NCBI GenBank assembly: GCA_964651755.1
Contig: CAZYZD010000045.1
Location: 1-17,503 of the forward strand
DNA: 17,503 bases
Reading direction: 5' to 3'
Origin: QNZT01 sp964651755
Lineage (GTDB): Bacteria; Campylobacterota; Campylobacteria; Campylobacterales; QNZT01
The notes under the pieces were generated by a model, which saw nothing but the letters and a program-made list of their open reading frames with translations, had not been told where the DNA came from and ran no database searches. The position numbers were made by a program, and so were the translations under genes. This document shows, in pieces, positions 7,932 to 13,206 of the stretch. Each line of letters opens with the position of its first letter. Position 1 is the first letter of the stretch.

Positions 7932-8642
7932 TCAGGGCGCTTTTTTGCTGATGATCCATTTTACTAAAGTATTAAGCTCATTTTGTGTGATTTTGTGTTG
8001 GTAAGAGGGCATTGTCATACGTTCAAATCCTTTCCATTTCCCGTGACTTCCCTGCAAAATCGTTTCTTGAATCTCTTTTTTGGGTTTTGTGGCGATTTGA
8101 CTGAAAGCAGGAGCGGCTTTACGCTTTGTAATACCATGGCATGTGAGACACCCTTTTTGTGTAGCAATCTGCTGACCAAGGGGCAGTGCCTGAAATGCTG
8201 CGTGCTCTTTCATCTGTTTGAGGAACTTTTCCTGATCATAGAAATCAAAGACATATTCTGCGATGGCACCAACTTCATCTTCTGTGACATTTCCTTTTTG
8301 GGAAGGCATTATGCCGTAGGATTCCAGGCTTTTTTTATCACAAAATGATTTTTCTGCACTTGGGTTAAGGACATAATCTTTGAAAAATTCAATAAACTTT
8401 GGTTTCTTATCGGTTGGAGTAGCTACCTTCATGAAATCTTTGACATGAAAAGCGACTGCCATCATTGGAGGTGCTTTTTCATCTTCATATGTTTTGGGAG
8501 GCATGTCGAGATTGTGACATGAAGCACATTTGGTTTGTAAAAGTGTTGCACCGTCATAGTGTTTTTGTGGTTTGGAGGTGCAGCCCTGGAAACCTGCCAG
8601 TGAAATTATGAGAAGGGTTGTGTAAAGATCAGTTTTTTTCAT
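7932..8642 (-). CDS. Di-heme cytochrome c lipoprotein
   Basis: A 236-residue periplasmic electron carrier. The start is the ATG at 8642, with GAGGA at 8651-8655. It begins a lipoprotein signal with lipobox FQGC and acylated Cys21. A longer in-frame reading to 8804 would put 54 residues in front of the signal and overlap the DUF134 coding region heavily, so I rejected it. Two class-I type c domains follow in tandem. Heme 1 is CASCH (Cys39/Cys42/His43) with probable axial Met112 in GIMPS. Heme 2 is CLTCH (Cys165/Cys168/His169) with probable axial Met211 in MTMPSY. The gene is last in the operon and its start overlaps the DUF134 3' end by 14 bases, indicating coupled translation. It presumably shuttles electrons for whatever process the operon serves; the redox partner is unknown. 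Confidence 0.9.
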   Translation of the reverse strand: MKKTDLYTTLLIISLAGFQGCTSKPQKHYDGATLLQTKCASCHNLDMPPKTYEDEKAPPMMAVAFHVKDFMKVATPTDKKPKFIEFFKDYVLNPSAEKSFCDKKSLESYGIMPSQKGNVTEDEVGAIAEYVFDFYDQEKFLKQMKEHAAFQALPLGQQIATQKGCLTCHGITKRKAAPAFSQIATKPKKEIQETILQGSHGKWKGFERMTMPSYQHKITQNELNTLVKWIISKKAP

Positions 8643-8946
8643 AATATATTTCCTCTTTTGTATTGTTTGTAATAGATATAGCTTTTGTGTGTAAAAAAGC
8701 ATCGGCAATCTTTTTATGAGCTGTGTCAAGAATACGTGAAAATGTTGAGCGGGAAATCCCCATACGATTGGCAGCTTCTTGTTGATAGAGACCTTCGTAA
8801 TCACTCAGACGGATCGCTTCCATCTCATCATGACACAATTCCACCCGTTCGAGCTGGATACGCCGGATACCGCAGGGTTTGAAACAGACTCTGGTATGAT
8901 CTTGTGCGATATGACGTTTGATTTTTCTGCGACCGGTTTTAGACAT
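8629..8946 (-). CDS. DUF134 (UPF0251) family DNA-binding protein
   Basis: A 105-residue protein matching DUF134 over almost its whole length. It has a basic N-terminus, a CFKPCGI segment (Cys21, Cys25; many family members have FKPAGI), a long helix VELCHDEMEAIRLSDYEG, then a sigma-region-4-like HTH at residues ~53-85 (LYQQEAANRMGISRSTFSRI). The family is predicted to bind DNA and often sits beside NifX/NifB-like cofactor proteins, as here. AAGGAG at 8951-8956 precedes the ATG. It overlaps the MFS transporter stop by 8 bases and the cytochrome start by 14, so it is embedded in a tight operon. It is the natural candidate to bind the two palindromes upstream of the operon, which is inference. 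Cys21/Cys25/Cys38 could hold metal or sense redox; also inference. Confidence 0.88.
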   Translation of the reverse strand: MSKTGRRKIKRHIAQDHTRVCFKPCGIRRIQLERVELCHDEMEAIRLSDYEGLYQQEAANRMGISRSTFSRILDTAHKKIADAFLHTKAISITNNTKEEIYYEKN

Positions 8947-10171
8947 ATTGCTCCTTTGTCCTGGTATAGAGTGTAAAACTTAGTTTCAGCGCAAGCAAAA
9001 GTAATCCGACAGTCAGAAGATAGACTACTGTGTAACTGCCAAAATATTTGAGTATCAGACCTCCGAGAACCGGAAAAAAGAGTCCCAGAGAGGTGATGTT
9101 TGCCTGCAAGGCTGTATAGATGGGACGTTTCTCTTCGGGTGCAATTTCGATGACAAGGTTCATTCCGCTGATACTGATTCCGTCATACCCCATACCAAAA
9201 AGGAGAAAAACGAGTGCATAAGCATAAGGTGACTGGGCAAAAAGAGCAATAGTGAAAGCCGTAACATAGAGTGCAATTGCAAGGCTGAGCATCTTTTCAT
9301 AGTGGTGTATTTTGCGCCACAAAAAAGTACTTCCCAAAATACTTCCTATCATCTGTACGGTGATAAATCCTCCCAGCATCCATCCTGTCAGTTGGATAGT
9401 ATTGTTTGCGTTGAGGATGACAAAAGGCATTGCCAGAAAATAACTGTTTGCCAGCAATAAAACAGTAATCTGCTTTTGCAGGGCTTTGTCACTTTGCAAC
9501 AGTTTGAGTGCATTTTGTAAAAATGCTGTAAATGTACTCTCTTTTACAGAGACTTTCTCTTTTTCCGGCTCTTCAATAGTACCGAAAATGACAAAACCGA
9601 TTGCCATAATGATACTGCTGACCATGAAGAGATAAGCATAGTTGAGAGGTGCTTCATAGGTATTTAAGACATATCCTGCAATACCGCCGCTGATGATTGA
9701 AGCGACAGAGCCTGCAATCTGACGGTTTGCCATTGTTTTACCGCGATATTTTTTGGTAAAAAGTTTTGCTTGAAGTTCTTTAAAGTAGATAGCACCGAAA
9801 CCTGCTGTAAAAGAGAAGAAAAAGAGACCTATCCCAATAAAAAAGAGGGTAATTGTTTTGTGAGTTTCTCCCAGAAGATAGATACTCAGTCCTATGGAAA
9901 ACCAGCTTAGAAAACGGAAGAAAAAGACTTTGCGTATATATCCTATAACCCGTTTGTAACTTTGTGCATGAAATGCTGCATAAAGTTGTACAACGATTGC
10001 GCCACCTCTGAGAAGAGAGGCAAAAAGCCCGACAACTACCATACTTTCACTGAAATGGTGTACCATCAACGGTAAAATGGTTGAAGGTTCTGCTATGGTA
10101 ATTGCAAGCGCCAGAAAAAAGGCGTGGGCTACATTTTTATAATTGTTTTTAGGATCATCGACGCGAAACAA
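8939..10171 (-). CDS. MFS transporter
   Basis: A 410-residue integral membrane protein with about 11-12 hydrophobic helices in two halves, separated by a charged loop near residues 205-220 (EEPEKEKVSVKE). The first-half cytoplasmic loop contains a KKYRGKTMANRQ segment, a degenerate form of the MFS motif region. The start is a TTG at 10171 with AAAAGGATC about 6 bases upstream; later ATGs would delete the first transmembrane helices. The gene begins 11 bases after the NifX-like stop and overlaps DUF134 by 8 bases. Substrate is unknown. The pairing with a cofactor-binding protein and a cytochrome suggests export or import of a metal species, oxyanion or small toxic compound, but no residue in the sequence identifies it. 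Confidence 0.85.
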   Translation of the reverse strand: MFRVDDPKNNYKNVAHAFFLALAITIAEPSTILPLMVHHFSESMVVVGLFASLLRGGAIVVQLYAAFHAQSYKRVIGYIRKVFFFRFLSWFSIGLSIYLLGETHKTITLFFIGIGLFFFSFTAGFGAIYFKELQAKLFTKKYRGKTMANRQIAGSVASIISGGIAGYVLNTYEAPLNYAYLFMVSSIIMAIGFVIFGTIEEPEKEKVSVKESTFTAFLQNALKLLQSDKALQKQITVLLLANSYFLAMPFVILNANNTIQLTGWMLGGFITVQMIGSILGSTFLWRKIHHYEKMLSLAIALYVTAFTIALFAQSPYAYALVFLLFGMGYDGISISGMNLVIEIAPEEKRPIYTALQANITSLGLFFPVLGGLILKYFGSYTVVYLLTVGLLLLALKLSFTLYTRTKEQYV

Positions 10172-10182
10172 GCAGATCCTTT

Positions 10183-10536
10183 TTAATGATGACCAAGAAT
10201 TTTTTCAACATTGCTGTCATCGATAATCATCAGTTTGTCATCTTCAAATTTTTGGATAAGTTCATCCAGAAGTATGCGCTCATCTCCGCCGTAAAAAAGT
10301 GTGATTTGATCATACTCTTTGAGAAAATTGTAGGGTGATTCTCCCATATGCTGGACAATAAGGATATCGACACCTTTTTCCAGCAGCCAGTCAATAACAC
10401 GGATACCGCCTTCGGCTTCGTTTTTTTCGATAGATATTTTCCCCTCATCGACAAAAGCGAAATATTTAGCTTTCCCGAAAAGTGGTGAAAGTGCAGGATT
10501 TTCTTTGTTTGTTTTGACAGGTATAGCTAGTTTCAT
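10183..10536 (-). CDS. NifX/NifB-like dinitrogenase iron-molybdenum cofactor-binding family protein
   Basis: A 117-residue protein. The start is the ATG at 10536 (MKLAIPVKTN), with a strong AGGGGGAA ribosome-binding site just upstream; an in-frame start 17 codons earlier lies inside the operator palindrome. The fold signature of the family (Pfam NifX/NifB C-terminal type) is visible. It has an N-terminal strand with LAIPV, an LSPLFGKAKYFAFVD segment, then IRVIDWLLEKGVDILIVQHMGESP, the place where most members bind cofactor through a GVDxVI-xxxG loop. The C-terminus ends in Gly-His-His, possibly metal-binding. Stand-alone members occur widely in organisms without nitrogenase, so this alone is no evidence of nitrogen fixation. 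It is the first gene of a four-gene operon with an MFS transporter, DUF134 and a di-heme cytochrome. Confidence 0.85.
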   Translation of the reverse strand: MKLAIPVKTNKENPALSPLFGKAKYFAFVDEGKISIEKNEAEGGIRVIDWLLEKGVDILIVQHMGESPYNFLKEYDQITLFYGGDERILLDELIQKFEDDKLMIIDDSNVEKILGHH

Positions 10537-10556
10537 GATATTCCCCCTTGATGTTA

Positions 10557-10576
10557 TTTTGAACATATGTTCAAAA
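10557..10576 (-). promoter_or_regulatory. Operator-like 20-bp perfect palindrome at the operon start
   Basis: TTTTGAACATATGTTCAAAA is an exact inverted repeat with no spacer. It lies just downstream of the predicted transcription start (~10580) and upstream of the NifX-like start codon, where a bound repressor would block initiation or escape. Its GAACATATGTTC core resembles ArsR/SmtB-type metal-sensor operators in general style, but no ArsR gene is in the window. DUF134 from the same operon is the local candidate binder. Confidence 0.65.
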
Positions 10577-10586
10577 ATGAGGTGCA

Positions 10587-10615
10587 ATTATAGCGCACAT
10601 ATGTGCATAAGTCAA
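10587..10615 (-). promoter_or_regulatory. Sigma-70 promoter of the NifX-like/MFS/DUF134/cytochrome operon
   Basis: On the minus strand TTGACT (10610-10615) and perfect TATAAT (10587-10592) are exactly 17 bases apart, one mismatch from full consensus. A promoter this strong with two flanking or internal palindromes strongly suggests control by repression. Confidence 0.8.
10595..10606 (-). promoter_or_regulatory. Second operator-like palindrome inside the promoter spacer
   Basis: GCACATATGTGC is a perfect 12-bp palindrome lying between the -35 and -10 hexamers. It shares the central ACATATGT with the palindrome at 10557-10576; the two centres are 34 bp apart. Its position would let a bound protein exclude RNA polymerase. 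Confidence 0.6.
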
Positions 10616-10747
10616 GTGAATAAAAGTGCTATAAAATTAATAATTAATAACATTTATCTTTCTATGGTTTTTTTCTGTTATTGGAACCAACATTGGAAAA
10701 TATTGACGACTTCAGAAGGGAAGAGAGGCAGGAGAAAAGGGGCAATT

Positions 10748-10772
10748 AAAAAGATGCAGGGATTACTCCCTG
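10748..10772 (-). terminator. Intrinsic terminator of the glnK-amt operon
   Basis: Read on the minus strand, CAGGGA-GTAA-TCCCTG is a perfect 6-bp stem with a 4-base loop (10757-10772), starting 6 bases after the amt stop. It is followed by CATCTTTTT (T-run at 10748-10752). Confidence 0.8.
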
Positions 10773-10778
10773 TCCATT

Positions 10779-11960
10779 TTAAATAGCTTTTCTGAATTCA
10801 GGATAGGCTTCCATACCACACTCTGAGAAATCCAGACCTTCCAGCTGCTCTTCATCATCTGCACGAAGCGGCAGAAATTTATTGATAACTGTCAGAATAA
10901 TATAGGAACTTACAAATGCAAAAATACCAATAACTACAATACCTTTAATCTGTCCCCAGAGGGTAATATCGTCACCGTTGGAAGCGAATATGCCTACCGC
11001 AAGCGTTCCCCAGATACCGTTGACAAGATGTACGGAGAGAGCACCTACAGGATCGTCAAGTTTGAATTTATCAAATATAGGAACCATCAGTTCAACCAGC
11101 GTACCACCGACAATACCGATAAGAATAGGTGTATAGATACCATAAAGATCCGGACCGGCTGTGACTGCCACCAGACCGCCTAGTGCGCCGTTAAGTATCA
11201 TGGTAATATCAAATTTTTTATAACGTAAATATCCCAGCACTGCAACAACCAGTGCGCCTGCAAGACCTGCTGTGTTTGTATTCATGATAGTCAGAGCCAC
11301 GGCGTCTGCATTCTCTTTGGAACTGATAGAGCCGACACTGCCGCCGTTGAAACCGAACCAGCCGATCCAGAGCAGAAAAGCACCCAGTACGACCAGAGGG
11401 ATATTGGATGCCGGAATGACATGTACTTTACCATCTTTGGTATATCTGTTGCGTCTTGAACCGATAATGAGGATTGCAGCCAGCAATGCCCATCCTCCTG
11501 TAGAGTGAATGACCGTAGAACCTGCCAAATCATACATATGCAGATCTAAAAATGTATCTTTTAGAAAGTCAGCACCCCATGAAATATTGACGATCAACGG
11601 ATAGAGCAAAGTAGAGACAACAACTGTAAAAATCATCAGTGGTATAACTTTGACACGTTCACTTACACCACCGCTCATGATATTGATTACTTTACCGACA
11701 AAAGCCATTTGAAAAAGAAAAGCTGCCCATTTACTCATAGAGTCATTATCCCAGCTCCCAAATGCCACGGAGTAACCTACCAGAAGAAAGCCCATTGAAG
11801 CGATGGCATAAATGAGGGTATTGATGGTTAAAACAGATGCTACGTTTTTGGTACGTACCAGACCGGCTTCAAGCATGGCAAAGCCCGGTACCATCAGGAT
11901 AATCAGGGTCATTGCAAAAAGTGTAAAAAAAGTATCTATAATATAGTTGAAATTTTCCAT
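10779..11960 (-). CDS. amt: Ammonium transporter (Amt/MEP/Rh family)
   Basis: A 393-residue inner-membrane channel for ammonium with about 11 transmembrane helices; Amt members are trimeric. The signature residues are present: Asp144 in DLAGSTVIHSTGG, the first pore histidine His152, and the second pore histidine His311 in GALSVHLVNGIWG. The FQMAF (83-87) and SGGVSERVK (97-104) segments are also typical. Unlike many Amt proteins, no cleavable signal is evident before the first helix. The cytoplasmic tail ends GLDFSECGMEAYPEF, the usual GLD-x-S-x-HG-x-AYP region with Cys-Gly in place of His-Gly. The ribosome-binding site GGGAG (11967-11971) touches the glnK stop, so translation is tightly linked. 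It is regulated by GlnK docking at the cytoplasmic face. Confidence 0.96.
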   Translation of the reverse strand: MENFNYIIDTFFTLFAMTLIILMVPGFAMLEAGLVRTKNVASVLTINTLIYAIASMGFLLVGYSVAFGSWDNDSMSKWAAFLFQMAFVGKVINIMSGGVSERVKVIPLMIFTVVVSTLLYPLIVNISWGADFLKDTFLDLHMYDLAGSTVIHSTGGWALLAAILIIGSRRNRYTKDGKVHVIPASNIPLVVLGAFLLWIGWFGFNGGSVGSISSKENADAVALTIMNTNTAGLAGALVVAVLGYLRYKKFDITMILNGALGGLVAVTAGPDLYGIYTPILIGIVGGTLVELMVPIFDKFKLDDPVGALSVHLVNGIWGTLAVGIFASNGDDITLWGQIKGIVVIGIFAFVSSYIILTVINKFLPLRADDEEQLEGLDFSECGMEAYPEFRKAI

Positions 11961-11970
11961 TTTTTACTCC

Positions 11971-12309
11971 CTATAGTGCGTCATCATCTTCTTCGCCGGT
12001 ACGAATACGGATGGTTTTTTCAATTGACGATACGAAAATTTTACCATCTCCTATTTTACCGGTTTTGGCAGCGGTTGTGATTGCTTCCAGTACTCTGTCC
12101 AGATCTTCTTCTTTGACAGCTATTTCAATTTTGATTTTAGGTAAGAAATCTACAACATATTCTGCCCCTCTGTAGAGTTCCGAGTGTCCCTGCTGACGTC
12201 CGTATCCTTTGACTTCGGAGACTGTCATACCTGTCAGTTCGAGTTCATTGATCGCCTCTTTGACATCATCCAGTTTAAAAGGTTTGATGATCGCTTCTAC
12301 TTTTTTCAT
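11971..12309 (-). CDS. glnK: PII nitrogen regulatory protein GlnK/GlnB
   Basis: A 112-residue PII signal protein. It senses ATP/ADP and 2-oxoglutarate and, by family knowledge, blocks the Amt pore when nitrogen is plentiful. The T-loop carries Tyr51 within YRGAEYVVDFLPK, the classical uridylylation site. The B-loop TGKIGDGKIFV and C-loop IRIRTGE are intact. The N-terminus MKKVEAIIKPFKLDDVKEAL-like is standard. AAGGAG at 12315-12320 fixes the start. It lies directly upstream of amt with 10 bases between genes, the common glnK-amtB arrangement, which is why GlnK is preferred over GlnB. The C-terminal EEDDDAL tail is more acidic than usual. No sigma-54 site is evident upstream; only an AT-rich stretch with TAAAAT near 12333-12338. 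Confidence 0.95.
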   Translation of the reverse strand: MKKVEAIIKPFKLDDVKEAINELELTGMTVSEVKGYGRQQGHSELYRGAEYVVDFLPKIKIEIAVKEEDLDRVLEAITTAAKTGKIGDGKIFVSSIEKTIRIRTGEEDDDAL

Positions 12310-12380
12310 ATATGCTCCTTATTTTAAAGCCATATTTTAGCACATATAAACTATATTTATAAAAAAATATAAAGGTTGAA

Positions 12381-12683
12381 ATGAAGCTCTCTGAAAAATT
12401 GACAAAAATCAAAGAACATCCTGCCACACAACAAAGTCTTAGCCAGCTTAAACCAAAGAAGACATTCTGGGGTATTTTGGGGGTAGCTATCTTTTTTATT
12501 TTACCGGAGATTATCGCATTTATCTGGGGAGATGCCATTACTGCATATACACAGCACTATCTCTCTCAGCCGTTGCCTCTGGAAGAAGAGTATAAATATA
12601 AAGCAATCGAGATGATGTTTGGAGAGGGGAGCTGGTTTAATCTGCTCTTTGGGATAGGGTTGCTTGTCTGGGCGTTTTTTTAG
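12381..12683 (+). CDS. Small hypothetical membrane protein (two predicted helices)
   Basis: A 100-residue protein starting with ATG at 12381, with AAAGG 5 bases upstream. The N-terminal ~27 residues are basic and soluble. Residues ~28-50 (TFWGILGVAIFFILPEIIAF) and ~85-100 (WFNLLFGIGLLVWAFF) are hydrophobic and likely membrane helices, joined by a periplasmic acidic loop (PLPLEEEYKYKA). The protein ends on the second helix with no tail. It diverges from glnK across a 71-base AT-rich gap, and its TAG stop interlocks with the TAA of the convergent Hpt gene. I recognise no family. A real gene is supported by the ribosome-binding site, composition and clean packing between neighbours. Confidence 0.7.
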   Translation: MKLSEKLTKIKEHPATQQSLSQLKPKKTFWGILGVAIFFILPEIIAFIWGDAITAYTQHYLSQPLPLEEEYKYKAIEMMFGEGSWFNLLFGIGLLVWAFF

Positions 12684-13090
12684 GAACGCAGATAGTTTGT
12701 CGGTATCTTGATGATCTTTGTATTGAGTTTGCTGAAATTATCATGATCGAGTTCCAGGTCTTCTTTGTAGAGTGTGAGTTGTTCACTGATTAGCAACAAC
12801 CAGTTGATCAAATCGTCACTGGCAGCACCTTTGATATTGCGGCACTCTTCCAAAACATCTTCTCCCAGTGTGACAAGTTTGTGAACAGGGGTGATATGCA
12901 GATAGGCGGATGCCGACTTGATAGTATGGAACATACGAAAGAGTTCATTGATGTTGTTGCTGTAACAGGCTGGATCTTTGAGGTTGACGATTAACCGATC
13001 CATACTTTCTACCATGATTGTGTAATGACCGAGAAACTCTTCGACAATCTCATAATCAAAATCACTTTCAAGCTGTTGATAGATACCCAT
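12680..13090 (-). CDS. Stand-alone Hpt (histidine phosphotransfer) domain protein
   Basis: A 136-residue protein. The start at ATG 13090 is preferred because it is preceded by AAAAGG and begins the compact domain. The longer frame to 13234 would run out of frame through the 37-codon gene and the ileS end. The Hpt core lies at residues ~12-110. The phospho-accepting His55 is in the motif FRMFHTIKSASAYL (family HxxKGxA; here the Gly is Ser59). Such proteins relay phosphate between a hybrid sensor kinase and a response regulator; no kinase or regulator is in the window, so partners are elsewhere. It is third in the ileS operon, 2 bases after the small membrane gene. No CheA kinase domain is attached. 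Confidence 0.82.
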   Translation of the reverse strand: MGIYQQLESDFDYEIVEEFLGHYTIMVESMDRLIVNLKDPACYSNNINELFRMFHTIKSASAYLHITPVHKLVTLGEDVLEECRNIKGAASDDLINWLLLISEQLTLYKEDLELDHDNFSKLNTKIIKIPTNYLRS

Positions 13091-13092
13091 AG

Positions 13093-13206
13093 TTACGAAC
13101 CTTTTCTCATTTTTACCAAAACTATACCCGCTGCAGTGACTGCCAGAATCACGCCGATTGTCTGAAAGATAAAACTCAGCGTTACAGGTTGTGTGAGATC
13201 TGGCAT
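13093..13206 (-). CDS. 37-residue single-helix membrane protein between ileS and hpt
   Basis: On the minus strand an ATG at 13206 overlaps the ileS stop by one base (TAATG). It opens a 37-codon frame ending in TAA at 13093. The peptide begins MPDLTQPVTLSF, then has an unbroken hydrophobic stretch at about residues 10-31 (FIFQTIGVILAVTAAGIVLV), and ends KMRKGS. The positive C-terminus predicts an N-out, C-in single-pass protein. The stop lies 2 bases before the Hpt start codon, and the Hpt ribosome-binding site lies inside this gene's last codons. The overlap arrangement and ideal membrane-segment composition argue for a real gene. The function is unknown; coupling to the Hpt protein is inference. 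Confidence 0.72.
   Translation of the reverse strand: MPDLTQPVTLSFIFQTIGVILAVTAAGIVLVKMRKGS

Noticed and set aside
8643..8804. 54-residue N-terminal extension of the di-heme cytochrome
   Set aside because: It lies almost wholly inside the DUF134 gene in another frame, and would hide the lipoprotein signal that starts at 8642 behind a good ribosome-binding site.
10183..12309. Part of a nitrogen-fixation cluster (NifX-like gene near glnK-amt)
   Set aside because: No nitrogenase structural or assembly genes are present. Stand-alone NifX/NifB-C-terminal proteins are common in non-fixers, and the two operons are separated by a terminator and a separate promoter.
12310..12380. Sigma-54 (RpoN) promoter upstream of glnK
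   Set aside because: No GG-N10-GC type element (TGGCAC-N5-TTGC) is visible on the minus strand; the gap is simply AT-rich.
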